From Cereibacter changlensis JA139 (GTDB lineage Bacteria > Pseudomonadota > Alphaproteobacteria > Rhodobacterales > Rhodobacteraceae), in assembly GCF_003034985.1 (NCBI RefSeq), contig NZ_PZKG01000001.1:62001-126000 (forward strand): a stretch of 64,000 nucleotides of DNA, read 5' to 3'. The notes beneath the pieces are model-generated. The model saw only the letters and a program-made list of their open reading frames with translations, was not told the DNA's origin and searched no databases. Positions 20,317 through 31,400 of this stretch are shown here, in pieces. A program made the position numbers and the translations under genes. How positions within the stretch are numbered: the stretch's first letter is position 1; each line of letters starts with the position of its first letter.

Positions 20317-21749
20317 GAGAGGCTCCTGATGGCGGTCTGGGCCGCGCGGTAGCGGGCGTGGCCGTGGTCGAAGGCAGCGGTGAGGCTGCGGTCGGGTTGG
20401 ATGGTGCGGGCGATGGGCGGCAGGGTGGCGATCTCGGCCCCGGCGCCGTTGGCGGCCATGAGGGCGAGGCGCGCGGCCCCGAAGGCGCCGCCGAAATCGC
20501 CCGCGGCGGGCAGATGCACCGGCAGGTCGAGCGCGGTGGCGATGGCTTGCAGCCAGTAGTCGGAGCGGGAACCGCCGCCGACGGCGATCAGGTTCTCGAG
20601 CTTCGTTCCGGTGGCGGCCAGGGCGTCGCGGCAGTCGCGGATGGCGAAGGTGACGCCCTCCAGCACGGCGCGGGTGCCGGCAGCCTGATCGGTGGCATGT
20701 TCCAGCCCGGTGAAGGCGCCGCGGATGGCGGCGTCGTTCAGGGGCGTCCGCTCGCCGCCGAGATAGGGCAGGAACTGGGTCTTGCCGGGCGCGTGCAGCG
20801 GGCCGAGGCTGGCGGTGAGGGCCGAGGCGCTCTGGCCGACGAGGCGGGCATACCAGTTGAGCGCGTCGGTGGCGGCGAGGATCACGCCCATCTGGTGCCA
20901 TGCGTTCGGCAGGGCGTGGCAGAAGGTGTGGACGGCGGTGTCCGGCGCGGGCTGGTAGCCATCGTTGGCTGCAAAGAGCACGCCCGAGGTGCCGAGCGAG
21001 ACGAAGGCCTCGCCGGCGCGGACCACGCCGACGCCGACCGCCGAAGCGGCATTGTCACCGCCGCCGCCCGCCACGACCACGCCCGCGGGCAGGCCCCAGC
21101 GAGTGGAGAGGGCGGGGCGCAGCTCGCCCGAGACTTCGGAGCCCTCGACGAGCCGGGGCATGTGGCTGCGGTCGAGGCCGGTGGCGGTCAGGAGATCGTC
21201 CGACCAGTCGCGGGCGCCGACGTCGAGCCAGCTGGTGCCCGCGGCATCCGACATCTCGGCCACATGCTCGCCCGTCAGCCAGAGCCGGAGATAGTCCTTC
21301 GGCAGCAGCACCTTGGCGACGCGGTCGCGGATCGCGCGCTCATGCGCCTGCACCCAGAGGAGTTTCGGCGCGGTGAAGCCCGGGAAGACGATGTTGCCGG
21401 TGAGACGGCGGAATTGCGGATCGGCATCCAGCTCCGCCGCTTCCTCGAAGCTGCGGGTGTCGTTCCAGAGGATGCAGGGCCTGAGCACCTCGTCGGCGGA
21501 ATCGAGCAGGGTCGCGCCGTGCATCTGTCCGGAGAGGCCGATGCCGCGCACGGCGGAGAGGCCATGCGTGGCGAGCTGGTCCATCACCGCCTCGGCGGCG
21601 GCGATCCAATGGGCGGGCGACTGTTCCGACCAGCCCTCCTGCGGGCGGCTGACGGTGAGCGGGGCGACGGCCTCGGCCAGGACGCGCTGATCGTCGTCGA
21701 TCAGCACGCCCTTGAGGCCGGAGGTCCCGAGATCAAGACCGATATACAT
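20313..21749 (-). CDS. xylB: Xylulokinase
   Basis: 478 residues, FGGY-type sugar kinase. It phosphorylates D-xylulose to xylulose 5-phosphate, feeding the pentose phosphate pathway. The phosphate-binding N-terminus is '[18 protein letters not shown]'; the substrate segment '[13 protein letters not shown]' and the C-terminal ATP-domain '[14 protein letters not shown]' are in place. The start codon overlaps the upstream ABC ATPase stop by one base (TGATG) and the stop overlaps xylA by 4 bp, so translation is coupled through the operon. Confidence 0.96.
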   Translation of the reverse strand: MYIGLDLGTSGLKGVLIDDDQRVLAEAVAPLTVSRPQEGWSEQSPAHWIAAAEAVMDQLATHGLSAVRGIGLSGQMHGATLLDSADEVLRPCILWNDTRSFEEAAELDADPQFRRLTGNIVFPGFTAPKLLWVQAHERAIRDRVAKVLLPKDYLRLWLTGEHVAEMSDAAGTSWLDVGARDWSDDLLTATGLDRSHMPRLVEGSEVSGELRPALSTRWGLPAGVVVAGGGGDNAASAVGVGVVRAGEAFVSLGTSGVLFAANDGYQPAPDTAVHTFCHALPNAWHQMGVILAATDALNWYARLVGQSASALTASLGPLHAPGKTQFLPYLGGERTPLNDAAIRGAFTGLEHATDQAAGTRAVLEGVTFAIRDCRDALAATGTKLENLIAVGGGSRSDYWLQAIATALDLPVHLPAAGDFGGAFGAARLALMAANGAGAEIATLPPIARTIQPDRSLTAAFDHGHARYRAAQTAIRSLS

Positions 21750-22522
21750 CAGAGAGCTTTCTCCGCCGTGCGGGGGGTAGGTTGCTTGCCGAGGATGATC
21801 ATGCCGAGGATGTCGTCATCGGTCACCTCGTCCACCTTGACGGTGCCGACCAGCTGGCCGTTCTTCATCACCGAGGCGCGGTCGCAGAGCTTCATGACGT
21901 TGTGGATGTCATGCTCGATCAGGAAGATGCCGAGGCCCTGACGCTTCAGCTCCTGGATCAGTTCGGACACCATCTGCGTCTCGTGCGGGCCGAGGGCGGC
22001 GGTGGGTTCGTCCATGATCAGGATCTTGGCGTTGAAGTAGACGGCGCGGGCGATGGCGACCGACTGGCGCTGACCGCCGGAGAGCGCCGAGACCGGGACG
22101 TTGAACTTGCGGAAGTTCGGGTTCAGCCGACCCATGATCTTGCGCGTCTCGGCCTCCATCCGCGCGTCGTCGACGAAGCCGAGCGGCGTCACCAGCTCGC
22201 GGCCGAGGAAGAGGTTGGAGGCGGCGTCGAGATTGTCGGCCAGAGCGAGGGTCTGGTAGATCGTCTCGACATTATGGGCGCGGGCGTCGCGGGGGTTGTT
22301 GATGTCGACCTTCTTGCCCTCGATCAGGATGCTGCCGGTATCCGCCTTGTAGGCGCCCGACAGGCATTTGATCAGCGTCGACTTGCCCGCGCCGTTGTGG
22401 CCGAGCAGGCCGACCACTTCGCCGGGGTAGAGATCGACCGAGACGTGATCGACCGCCTTGATGCCGCCGAAGGAGATCGAGATGTCGCGCAGCTCGACCA
22501 GCGGGGTTCCCTTCTGGGTCAT
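21749..22522 (-). CDS. xylG: Xylose ABC transporter ATP-binding protein
   Basis: 257 residues, a single nucleotide-binding domain; E. coli XylG carries two fused domains, while the one-domain form is common in alphaproteobacterial sugar systems. Walker A is GHNGAGKST, the signature is [12 protein letters not shown], Walker B is [11 protein letters not shown] and the H-loop is 'LIEHDIHNV'. It should power the uptake system formed by XylF and XylH. It lies 11 bp after xylH and overlaps xylB by one base. The specificity name rests on the xyl context. Confidence 0.92.
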   Translation of the reverse strand: MTQKGTPLVELRDISISFGGIKAVDHVSVDLYPGEVVGLLGHNGAGKSTLIKCLSGAYKADTGSILIEGKKVDINNPRDARAHNVETIYQTLALADNLDAASNLFLGRELVTPLGFVDDARMEAETRKIMGRLNPNFRKFNVPVSALSGGQRQSVAIARAVYFNAKILIMDEPTAALGPHETQMVSELIQELKRQGLGIFLIEHDIHNVMKLCDRASVMKNGQLVGTVKVDEVTDDDILGMIILGKQPTPRTAEKAL

Positions 22523-22533
22523 GATGGCGCTCC

Positions 22534-23879
22534 TTAGGTGCGTTTGCGGTACTGGATGTCGATCCAGACGGCGAGGACGAGGACGGTGCCGACGACGATG
22601 TTCTGGAAGGGCGCATCGACCCCGACCATCGCCATGCCCGATTGCAGGCTCTGCATGATCACGGCGCCGAGGATCGCGCCGTAGACGGTGCCGATGCCGC
22701 CCGCGAGGGCCGTGCCGCCGATGACCGCCGCGGCGATCACGCGCAGCTCGTCCAGCGTGCCGATGTCGAGCGAGTGGTTCGACAGGCGCGCCGAGGCGAC
22801 GGCGGCGGAGAGGCCGCAGAGACCGCCCATCAGGGCGAAGATCTTCACGGTCAGCCGCTTGGTGTTGATGCCGGAGAGTTCGGCCGCGTCGGGGTTGCCG
22901 CCGGTGGCGAAGATGTAGCGGCCCAGACGGGTGCGGGTGGCCATGACGGTGAGCACTAGCGTGACGGCGATCAGGATCAGCACCGAGATCGGGATGCCAT
23001 AGGCCTCGGTGTAGCCTTCGGGCATGACCGTGCCGCTTTCTTCGAACATGCGGCGCAGGCGGCCCGGCGGGATCAGGTTGGAGTTGAGGATGGCGACGAA
23101 GCCGAAGATCAGCCCGGTGGCGATGAGGCTCATCACGACCTCGGCCCAGACCGGCTTCACCGGGAAGCCATGGCCGGCCTTCTGCCGCCGCGCGTTCCAG
23201 ATGCCGTAGATCGCGGCCAGGCGGCGATGGCGCCGATCACCCAGGAGGCGGTGGTGCCGATGGTGCCGTTGGTGCCGCCCAGCATCAGGAAGGTGCTGTC
23301 CAGCGGCCCGATGGTCTGGCCACCCGCCACGAAATAGGCGACGCGGCTCCAGACCAGAAGGCCGCCGAGGGTGACGATGAAGCTCGGGATCTTCTGGTAG
23401 CCGATCAGCCAGCCCTGGAAGCCGCCGACCATCATGCCGGTGAGGATGCCGACGATGACCGCGATCGGCGCGGTGAGCGGATGCTCCAGCCCAAGGCCGA
23501 GGGTCTGCGGCAGGATCTGGGTCTGCGTCACGGCCATGACGGCGGAGCAGAGCGCGAGGATCGAGCCGACGGAAAGGTCGATGTGGCGGGTGACGATGAC
23601 GAAGACCATCCCCGCCGCCATGATCGCGACCGAAACGGTCTGGATCGCGATGTTGAAGGTGTTCTGCGGCACGAGGAAGCGGCCGGCGCCGAGCCATTCC
23701 AGCGGGTTCCAGCTGAAGCTCGGAAGGGCGCGGATGCCGGTCCAGGCCTGGAAGGCGAGGCAGATCACCACGAAGGCGCCGACCATGCCGAGAAGCCGGG
23801 TGTCGATCTCCAGCGTCTGGAAGATGCCTCGCTTCTGCTCGGTCTGCGGGGTGTGGGAGGAGGAGGCTGCCTGTGTCAT
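22534..23879 (-). pseudogene. xylH: Xylose ABC transporter permease XylH, frameshifted
   Basis: A multi-span sugar permease split between two frames. The first part (from the ATG at 23879) is normal through '[11 protein letters not shown]'. The second part resumes in another frame at '[16 protein letters not shown]' and runs to the stop at 22534. The change lies at about base 23220. The span of 1346 nt is not a multiple of three; one added base would restore a protein of about 448 residues. Family motifs are intact on both sides ('TRHIDLSVGSILALCS', '[13 protein letters not shown]', '[13 protein letters not shown]'). It is therefore either a recent mutation or a sequencing error. No slippery heptamer is seen, so programmed frameshifting is unlikely. 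Confidence 0.88.
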
Positions 23880-23939
23880 GTCAGGTCCTTCGATGGGACG
23901 AGGGTCCGGGGTCCGGAAAGGACCGCACGGGTGGACGGA

Positions 23940-23963
23940 CGCCCCGGCCGGTCAGCCGGGGCG
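23940..23963 (-). promoter_or_regulatory. Hairpin between xylF and xylH
   Basis: A 9-bp stem, CGCCCCGGC / GCCGGGGCG, with a 6-nt loop lies in the 105-bp gap after xylF. There is no T-run. Such hairpins after binding-protein genes often stabilise the upstream mRNA, raising binding-protein levels over the permease. Confidence 0.6.
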
Positions 23964-23984
23964 CGGTGTCTGATCAGGCGCGGA

Positions 23985-25010
23985 TCAGTTGCAGGGGGCC
24001 GGGCCGCCGGTCACGCCCTGGCAGAGCGCTTCCTTGGTGATCCAGCCCGCGTCGACGACCAGCGACAGGTTTTCCTTGGTCACCGGGATCGGGGTCAGGA
24101 AGACCGAGTTCATCTCGTTGCCGCCGGGGGTGGTGAACTTGGTGGCGTTCGCGATCTCTTCCGGCGCGGCGCCGCCGGCCAGGGCCAGCGCGATTTCCGC
24201 GGCGTTCTTGCCGAGCTCGCGCGCGTCCTTCCAGACCGAGACGGTCTGCGTGCCCGCGGCGATGCGGTTCAGCGCGGCATGGTCGCCGTCCTGGCCCGAG
24301 ACCGGGATGCCCGAGAGGCCCTGCGCGGTGAGCGCGGCGACGGCGCCGCCGGCGGTGCCGTCATTCGAGGCGACCACGGCGTCGACGTCGTTGGCGTTCT
24401 CGGTCAGGATCTGTTCCATGTTGCGCTGCGCGTTGGCCGGGAGCCAGCCGTCGGTGTAGGCCTCGCCGACGATCTTGATGTCGCCGGAGTCGATCGCCGC
24501 CTGCAGCACTTCCTGCTGGCCGCCGCGCAGGAAGTCGGCGTTCGGGTCGGTGTTCGAGCCCTTGATCATGACGTAGTTGCCCTTCGGCGCGGCCTCGAGC
24601 ACGGCGCGGGCCTGCATCCGGCCAACCTCGACGTTGTCGAAGGTCAGGTAGAAGGCGCGCGGGTCTTCGATCAGGCGGTCATAGGCGACCACCGGAATGT
24701 CGTTGTCGGCGGCGGCCTGCACGGCCGGCCCGATGGCGGCGGTGTCCTGGGCCAGGATGATCAGCGCGTCCACGCCCTGCGCCATCAACGACTCGACGTC
24801 GGACAGCTGCTTCGCGGAGGAAGACTGCGCATCGGCGGAGACATAGGTGGCGCCGGCGGCTTCCAGCGCGGCCTTGATCGCGCCCTCGTCGGTCTTCCAG
24901 CGCTCTTCCTGGAAGTTGGACCAGGAGACGCCGACGGTCAGGTTCTGGGCATAGGCGGCGGGGGTGAAGCCGGCGACCGCGATGACGGCGGCCAGAATGG
25001 GGTTGCGCAT
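23985..25010 (-). CDS. xylF: D-xylose-binding periplasmic protein
   Basis: 341 residues from the ATG at 25010 (GGAGG 5 nt upstream); the longer open frame above it is antisense to the ROK gene. A Sec signal peptide (MRNPILAAVIAVAGFTPAAYA, cleavage near residue 21) leads to a type I periplasmic binding protein. Landmarks resemble E. coli XylF: 'SADAQSSSAKQLSDVE', 'YDRLIEDPRAFY', 'DGWLPANAQRNMEQILT', 'AVVASNDGTAGGAV', 'VSGQDGDHAALNRIAAGTQTV'. It captures xylose for the XylGH transporter. First gene of the operon, divergent from the ROK regulator. Confidence 0.95.
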   Translation of the reverse strand: MRNPILAAVIAVAGFTPAAYAQNLTVGVSWSNFQEERWKTDEGAIKAALEAAGATYVSADAQSSSAKQLSDVESLMAQGVDALIILAQDTAAIGPAVQAAADNDIPVVAYDRLIEDPRAFYLTFDNVEVGRMQARAVLEAAPKGNYVMIKGSNTDPNADFLRGGQQEVLQAAIDSGDIKIVGEAYTDGWLPANAQRNMEQILTENANDVDAVVASNDGTAGGAVAALTAQGLSGIPVSGQDGDHAALNRIAAGTQTVSVWKDARELGKNAAEIALALAGGAAPEEIANATKFTTPGGNEMNSVFLTPIPVTKENLSLVVDAGWITKEALCQGVTGGPAPCN

Positions 25011-25074
25011 GTTTATCCTCCCTATGGATGCGGCCAGCGAATGGCCGGTCCGACGGATTCGTCGGTACGGCCGG

Positions 25075-25113
25075 AAAATGCCGAGAATAATTTCAGTTGT
25101 CAAAATAAAACTG
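25075..25113 (-). promoter_or_regulatory. Candidate xylF promoter with overlapping operator-like inverted repeat
   Basis: On the minus strand a perfect TTGACA (25104-25099) is followed 18 nt later by CATTTT (25080-25075). The inverted repeat CAGTT-N10-AACTG (25094-25113) overlaps the -35 box in an AT-rich island. This placement suits repression by the adjacent divergent ROK regulator. Prediction only. Confidence 0.5.
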
Positions 25114-25223
25114 TTAAGAGAAGCTGGGCAGGCACCGAAAATGCGGCTAGTTACGCTGCGATGCGGCAAATCCTGCGCGTCAGGCAGAGGATTGCCGGCC
25201 TGTTTAGTTTGGAGACCGAAGAA

Positions 25224-26492
25224 ATGAAACGCCCGACGCCGGCGAGCCAGAAGACCGGCTGCGGCCCGCTGATCCCGCCGCTGTCGGACACGCTGCGCCC
25301 CTTGCGCCAGCAGGTGTTCGAGCGCGTGCGCGCAGCCGGGCTGATCGCGCGGGTGCAGGTGGCCAAGGATCTGGGGGTGAGTCCCGCTTCGGTCACGACC
25401 ATCACCTCCGAGCTGATCGAGGCCGGGCTGATCGAGGAGGTCGCGGCCACGCGCGAGGGCGAGACCGGGCGCGGGCGGCCGGCGGTGGCCTTGGGGGTGC
25501 GGGCAGCGGCGCATCATGTGGTGGGTCTGAAGGTGTCGGACCGCGACATCTCGGCGGTGGTCGTGGATTTCGGGGGAACTATCCTCGCCCGCCACCATGA
25601 GGAGCGGCGGCCGGTGGCGCTGTCGCCGGCCGAGGTGGTCTCGGTGATCGAGACGCTGGTGGACAGGGTGGCGGCGAAGGCCGGGATGACGCGGGGCGAC
25701 CTGTCGGCAGTGGGCGTCGGGCTGCCGGGTTACATCGACACCGCCTCGGGGCAGGTGCTGTGGTCGTCGATCCTCGCCGAACGCGCGGTGCCGCTGGCGG
25801 CGCTGGCCACGGCCCGGCTGGGGCTGCCGGTGCAGATCGACAACGACGCCAACCTCTGCGCCATGGCCGAGCTGTGGTTCGGCGCCGGGCGCGGGCTGTC
25901 GGATTTCGCGGTGGTGACCATCGAGCACGGGCTGGGGCTCGGGATGGTGTTGAACCACCGGATCTACCGCGGGGCCCGCGGCATCGGCATGGAGTTGGGG
26001 CATACCAAGGTGCAGCTCGACGGCGCGCTGTGCCGCTGCGGCCAGCGCGGCTGTCTGGAGGCCTATGTCGCCGATTACGCGCTGGCGCGGGAAGCGACCA
26101 CGGCGCTGAACTGGACGCACAAGGACGGGCAGTCGATGATCGTGCTGCTGGAGAGCCTTTACGACCATGCCAAGGCCGGCAACCAGTCGGCGCGGTCGAT
26201 CTTCCGCCGGGCCGGGCGCTATCTGGCGGTCGGGCTGGCCAATGTGGTGAACCTGTTCGACCCGGCGCTGATCATCCTCGCCGGCGCGCGGCTACGCTTC
26301 GACTACCTCTATGCCGCCGAGACCCTGGCCGAGATGCAGGCGCTGGTGCTGGACACCGGGCGGCCGCTGCCGGCGATCGAGACCCATGCCTGGGGCGAGA
26401 TGCTCTGGGCGCAGGGGGCGGCGGCGCTGGCGCTTTCGGCGGTGAGTGAGGGATTGTTGACACAGCCGCGCGAGATTGCCGCCACCGCCTGA
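25224..26492 (+). CDS. xylR: ROK-family transcriptional regulator, likely xylose repressor XylR
   Basis: 422 residues from the ATG at 25224 (GGAG 9 nt upstream). The N-terminal winged helix-turn-helix ('ARVQVAKDLGVSPASVTTITSELIE'-type segment, about residues 35-75) is followed by a ROK domain. The zinc-binding motif 'CRCGQRGCLE' and the 'GLPGYIDTASG' and 'IDNDANLCAMAE' segments are intact. ROK repressors of this layout release DNA when they bind a sugar. Being divergent from xylF and beside xylAB strongly suggests D-xylose control; the effector is inferred from context. Confidence 0.88.
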   Translation: MKRPTPASQKTGCGPLIPPLSDTLRPLRQQVFERVRAAGLIARVQVAKDLGVSPASVTTITSELIEAGLIEEVAATREGETGRGRPAVALGVRAAAHHVVGLKVSDRDISAVVVDFGGTILARHHEERRPVALSPAEVVSVIETLVDRVAAKAGMTRGDLSAVGVGLPGYIDTASGQVLWSSILAERAVPLAALATARLGLPVQIDNDANLCAMAELWFGAGRGLSDFAVVTIEHGLGLGMVLNHRIYRGARGIGMELGHTKVQLDGALCRCGQRGCLEAYVADYALAREATTALNWTHKDGQSMIVLLESLYDHAKAGNQSARSIFRRAGRYLAVGLANVVNLFDPALIILAGARLRFDYLYAAETLAEMQALVLDTGRPLPAIETHAWGEMLWAQGAAALALSAVSEGLLTQPREIAATA

Positions 26493-26614
26493 AATTCCCG
26501 GAACAGCGCGGGAACATGCCTGTTACCCTTCGCGGGCAGGCTCCTGTCGGGAGCGTGCATTGCCGCAGGCAGGGCAACCTGCGATAGTTTAGATGGAATT
26601 TTCGGGGGAAATGC

Positions 26615-28423
26615 GTGGCTCGGTTTCGTTTGACATCACTGGGGATCGCCTTGGCCGCCGCCTGCATCGCAACGCCGTCGGCCCAGGCTCTGGAAACGCT
26701 GGCGTTCCAGGTGTCAGGCGGCAATGACGATCTGGAAGACACGCTGCGGCGCGCGTCGCTGCTGCTGGCGGCGGAGAGCGAGGGAGAGACCGAGGCGCAG
26801 GATCTCTACGGCGCGGCGCGGTCCGAATATGCCCGGCTGGTCGCCGCGGCCTACGGGCTCGGCTACTACTCTCCGGTGGTGAGCGTGCTGATCGACGGGC
26901 GCGAGGCGGCGGGCATCGCGCCGCTGAATGCGCCGGCGACGATCCGGCGGATCGAGGTGCGAGTTGATCCCGGCCCGGCCTTCGTCTTCGGCGCAGCAAG
27001 GATCGCGCCGCTGGCCCCCGGGACCGAACTGCCCGAAGGCTTCGCCGCCGGCCGGCCCGCCGAAAGCGGGCTGATCCGGTCGGCGGTGAGCGCGGCGGTG
27101 AACGGCTGGCGCGGCGTCGGCTTCGCCAAGGTCGCCACCAGTTCCGAGAACATCGTCGCCGACCATGCGCGGCGGGTGCTGAACGCCGACATCGGCCTGA
27201 ACCCCGGACCGCGGCTGCGCTTCGGCCGGCTGGCGATCAAGGGTATCGACCGGATGAGCGAGCGGCGCACCCGCAAGATCGCCGGGCTGCCGGAGGGCGA
27301 GACCTACGATCCGGAGGAGCTGGAGCGCAGCGCCGAGCGGCTGCGCCGCACCGGGGTGTTCCGCTCGGTGACGCTGGAAGAGGACGAGCGGGTGACGTCG
27401 CCCGACCTGCTGGGCATCACCGCGACGCTGGTCGAGGAGAAGACCCGGCGCTACAGCCTCGGAGCCGAGATCTCCAGCGCCGAGGGTGCGACGCTGAGCG
27501 CCCTGTGGATGCACCGCAACCTTCTGGGCGGAGCCGAGCGGCTGACCGTGTCGGGCGAGGTCGCCAATCTGGGCGCCAGCAACAGCGGCGTGGACTACGT
27601 TCTCGGCGTGACGCTGGACCGTCCGGCGACGCTGACAGCGGACACCACGCTGAGCTTCCATATCGACGCGGCCCGTCTGGACGAGGAAGATTACCTCTCC
27701 AACACCTCGGCCATCGGCGCGACCTTCTCGCATATCTTCAGCCAGCAGCTGAGCGCCTCGGTCGGGGTGGACTACAGCTATTCCGACGTGACCGACGACA
27801 CCGGCGCCTATATCTACCGCACGCTGCGACTGCCGCTGGGCGTGATCTGGAACACCCGCGACGAGGATCTGGATGCGACGGAGGGCCATTACGTCGACGC
27901 GATGCTGACGCCCTTCGTCGGCTTCGGCGACACCGATTCCGGCGGGCAGCTGAAGCTGGACGCGCGGGCCTATCGCAGCTTCGGCGAGGAGCGGCGGGTG
28001 ACCTTCGCCGGACGGGCGCAGGCCGGGGCGGTGTTCGGCTCGGACCTCTACGCCACGCCGCGTGACCTGCTGTTCTATTCGGGCGGCGGCGGCACGGTGC
28101 GGGGCCAGCCCTACCAGTCGCTGGGCGTGCGGCCCGACCCGGCGGATGAGGATTACAAGATCGGCGGCACCGAATTCGCCGCCCTGTCGCTGGAGGCGCG
28201 GGTCGGCGTGACCAAGAAGATCGGCGTCGTCGGCTTCGTCGACGCGGGCTATGTCTCGGCTTCGGGCGTCGACTCCTCGGGCGACGACTTCCACGCGGGG
28301 GCCGGTCTGGGTCTGCGCTATGACACCGGCTTCGGCCCGATCCGCGTCGACGTCGCCACCCCGGTCTCGGGCGACACCGGCGACGGGGTGCAGATCTATG
28401 TCGGCATAGGACAATCCTTCTGA
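26615..28423 (+). CDS. tamA: Translocation and assembly module protein TamA (BamA/Omp85 family)
   Basis: 602 residues from a GTG at 26615, with GGGGGAA about 5 nt upstream. A Sec signal peptide (cleavage near PSAQALE) leads to POTRA-like domains (about residues 30-270, e.g. 'RLRFGRLAIKGIDRMSERRTRKI') and a C-terminal Omp85 beta-barrel ('FYSGGGGTVRGQPYQSLG'). It ends in phenylalanine (GIGQSF), as outer-membrane barrels usually do. With TamB it forms a conduit implicated in outer-membrane protein and lipid handling. The stop overlaps the tamB ATG by one base. Confidence 0.95.
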   Translation: MARFRLTSLGIALAAACIATPSAQALETLAFQVSGGNDDLEDTLRRASLLLAAESEGETEAQDLYGAARSEYARLVAAAYGLGYYSPVVSVLIDGREAAGIAPLNAPATIRRIEVRVDPGPAFVFGAARIAPLAPGTELPEGFAAGRPAESGLIRSAVSAAVNGWRGVGFAKVATSSENIVADHARRVLNADIGLNPGPRLRFGRLAIKGIDRMSERRTRKIAGLPEGETYDPEELERSAERLRRTGVFRSVTLEEDERVTSPDLLGITATLVEEKTRRYSLGAEISSAEGATLSALWMHRNLLGGAERLTVSGEVANLGASNSGVDYVLGVTLDRPATLTADTTLSFHIDAARLDEEDYLSNTSAIGATFSHIFSQQLSASVGVDYSYSDVTDDTGAYIYRTLRLPLGVIWNTRDEDLDATEGHYVDAMLTPFVGFGDTDSGGQLKLDARAYRSFGEERRVTFAGRAQAGAVFGSDLYATPRDLLFYSGGGGTVRGQPYQSLGVRPDPADEDYKIGGTEFAALSLEARVGVTKKIGVVGFVDAGYVSASGVDSSGDDFHAGAGLGLRYDTGFGPIRVDVATPVSGDTGDGVQIYVGIGQSF

Positions 28424-31400
28424 TGCGCAATCTCGTCTTCCTGCTCTGGCTTCTGATCCCCTTGGCCCCTGTCGCCGCCCCCGCCCAGACCGAGGAGGCG
28501 GACCGCGGCTTCCTGACCGGTTTCCTCGAGGACAACCTGTCCAGCGCCGGACGCGAGGTGACGATCACCGGCTTCGCCGGGGCTCTGTCGTCGCGGGCGA
28601 CCATCGCCGAGATGACCTTCGCCGACGGCGAGGGCATCTGGCTGACGCTGCGCGACCTGTCGCTGGACTGGAGCCGCAGCGCCCTGCTGCGCGGCCGGCT
28701 GTCGGTGACCGAGCTGACCGCCGGCGAGATCATCGTCGCGCGCCGCCCGGTGACCGAGGGGGAAGATCTGCCCTCGCCCGAGGCGACCGAATTCTCGCTG
28801 CCCGAGCTGCCGGTCTCGATCGAGATCGGCCGGTTGGCTGCCGAGCGGCTGGAGCTGGGGGCCGGGGTGATCGGCAGCCCGCTGACCGCCTCGCTGGAGG
28901 CCAAGGTGGTGCTGGACGGCGGCGAGGGCGGCGTGACGCTGACCGCCAACCGGACGGATGACGGCGCGGAGGGCAGTCTGGCGCTGAACGCCAGCTATTC
29001 CAACGAGACGCGGCAGCTGGTGCTGGACCTCGACGTGACCGAGGACGAGGGCGGCATCGCCGCGACGCTGCTTGACCTGCCGGGCGCTCCGGCGGTCGAC
29101 CTGACCATCGCGGGCTCCGGTCCGATCGAGAACTATGCCGCCGACATCCGGCTGGCGACCGGCGGGACCGACCGGCTGGCCGGACAGGTGACGCTGCAGG
29201 GCAACGCCACGAGCGGCCGCAGCTTCACCGCCGAGCTGGGCGGCGACGTGGCGCCGCTGTTCCTGCCGGAATACGCCGAGTTCTTCGGCCCCGACGTGCG
29301 GCTGGCGGTGACCGGCGAACGCGCGGCGGATGGCCGGCTCGACCTGAGCCAGCTGGCGGTGCAGACCCGGGCGCTGACGCTGGACGGCCAGCTGGTCCTC
29401 GCCTCGGACGGGCTGCCGGAACGCATCGACCTGACCGGGCGGATCGCGCTGGAGGATGGCTCGCCGGTGCTGCTGCCGCTGGGCAGCGGGCCCGAGACCC
29501 GGCTGACCAGCGCCGATCTGGTGGTGAGCTACGACTCGCAGCAGGATGCCGGCTGGAAGGCGGATGTGCGGGTCGTCGGGCTGGACCGCCCGGATTTCGC
29601 CGCCGACCGCTTCACCCTCGACGGGTCGGGGCGGATCAACCGGCGCGAGGGCAAGGCCGTGGTCGGCGGCACGCTGAACTATGGCGCGGAAGGGCTGAGC
29701 CCGGCCAATGCCGATCTGGCGACGGCGCTGGGGCCGCAGCTGGAGGGCAGCGCCACCTTCTTCTGGAGCGAGGGCGGCGACGGGCTGCGGCTGCCGCGGC
29801 TGACGCTGGAGGGCGAGGATTACGGGCTGACCGCCGGGCTGCGGCTGGAGGGGCTGGACAGCGGGCTGACGGTCTATGGCCGCGGCGACCTGCGCTTTGC
29901 GGAGCTGGCGCGGTTTTCCGGTCTGGCCGGGCGGCCCTTGGCCGGCAGCGGCACGGCCAGCCTGACCGGCAGCTATGCGCTGCTCGGCGGCGCTATCGAC
30001 GCCGAGGGCACGGTGGCGGGTAACGACCTCGCCATTGGTCAGTCGGAACTCGACGGGCTGCTGCGCGGCGCGTCGGAGGTGGATTTCTCGGTGCTGCGCG
30101 ACACCAACGGCACCACGCTGCGCGCGCTGGAGATCCGGGCCAGCACGCTTCTGGCGCAGGCCTCGGGCACGGTGGCGAGCGGCGGCAGCGACCTGAGCGC
30201 CACGCTGGCCTTCCGCGACCTGTCGGTGCTGGGCGATAGCTATGCCGGCAGTCTGGAAGGGCAGGCCCGGTTCAGCGGCACGCCGGAGGCGGGGCAGGTC
30301 AGCTTCGAGGCGAAGGGCAATGGACTGGCCATCGGCCAGCCGCAGGCCGACGCCCTGCTGCGCGGCGAGTCGACGCTGCGGCTGACCGGCAGTCTGGACG
30401 AGGGCGCGCTGGAGCTGCGAGAGCTGGCGGTGAACGCCGCCAACCTGCGGCTGACCGCCGACGGGCGGCTGGCGACCGAGGGCAGCGACGTTTCGGCGGA
30501 GCTGGCCTTCCCCGACCTGTCGGTGCTCGGCGCGGGCTATCGCGGCGCGCTGGAGGCCACGGCGCGCTTCGCCGGCACGCCGCAGAACGCCACGATCACC
30601 GCCGAGGCGACGGGCAACCGGCTGGCGATCGGCAGTCAGCAGGCCGACGCGCTGCTGGCCGGGCAGAGCGCCCTGTCGCTGGCGATGCGGCTGGAGGATG
30701 GCGCGCTGAAGATCGACCGGGCGCGGCTGAACAACCCGCAACTCACCGTCGACGCCACCGGGTCGGTGGCCGGCGCGGTGCGGCAACTGGCGCTGGAGGC
30801 GCGGCTGGCCAATCTGGCGCTGGTCGTGCCGCAATTCCCCGGCGCGCTGACGCTGAACGGCACGGCGGAGGAGAGCGGCGGCAGCTACCGGCTGAACCTG
30901 CAGGCGCAGGGGCCGGGCGGGATCAACCTGCGCACGACCGGCACGCTGGCCTCGAACCTGTCGACGGCCAACCTCGCGATCGCCGGCTCGGCGCAGGCGG
31001 CGCTGGCCAATGCCTTCATCGCGCCGCGCACGGTGACCGGACCGCTGAACCTTGACCTGCGGCTGAACGGGCCGCTGGCGCTGGGGTCGCTCTCCGGCAC
31101 GGTGTCGACCAGCGGCGGGCGGATCGCCGATCCGGCGCTGGCCATCGCGCTGAGCGATGTGGCCGCCACGGCCAACCTGTCGGGCGGGCGGGCGCAGATC
31201 AGCGCCAGCGCCGCCGGCACCGAGGGCGGGCGGCTCGAGGTCTCGGGCGGCATCGGGCTGACGCCGCCGCTGGAGTCCGATCTGACCATCCGGGTGCAGC
31301 GCATGGTGCTGAAGGATCCGGAGCTGTTCACCACCACGGCCTCGGGCCCGATCACCCTGAGCGGCCCGTTGAGCGGCGGCGCCACCATCGCCGGGCGGAT

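Noticed and set aside
23210-23230. Programmed ribosomal frameshift in xylH
   Set aside because: The junction GCC GCC TGG is not a slippery heptamer and no stimulatory structure is evident; permeases of this family are not known to use it.
30000-30700. Repeated coding units in tamB considered as a DNA repeat
   Set aside because: The repeats are at the protein level and fit the beta-helical groove of TamB.
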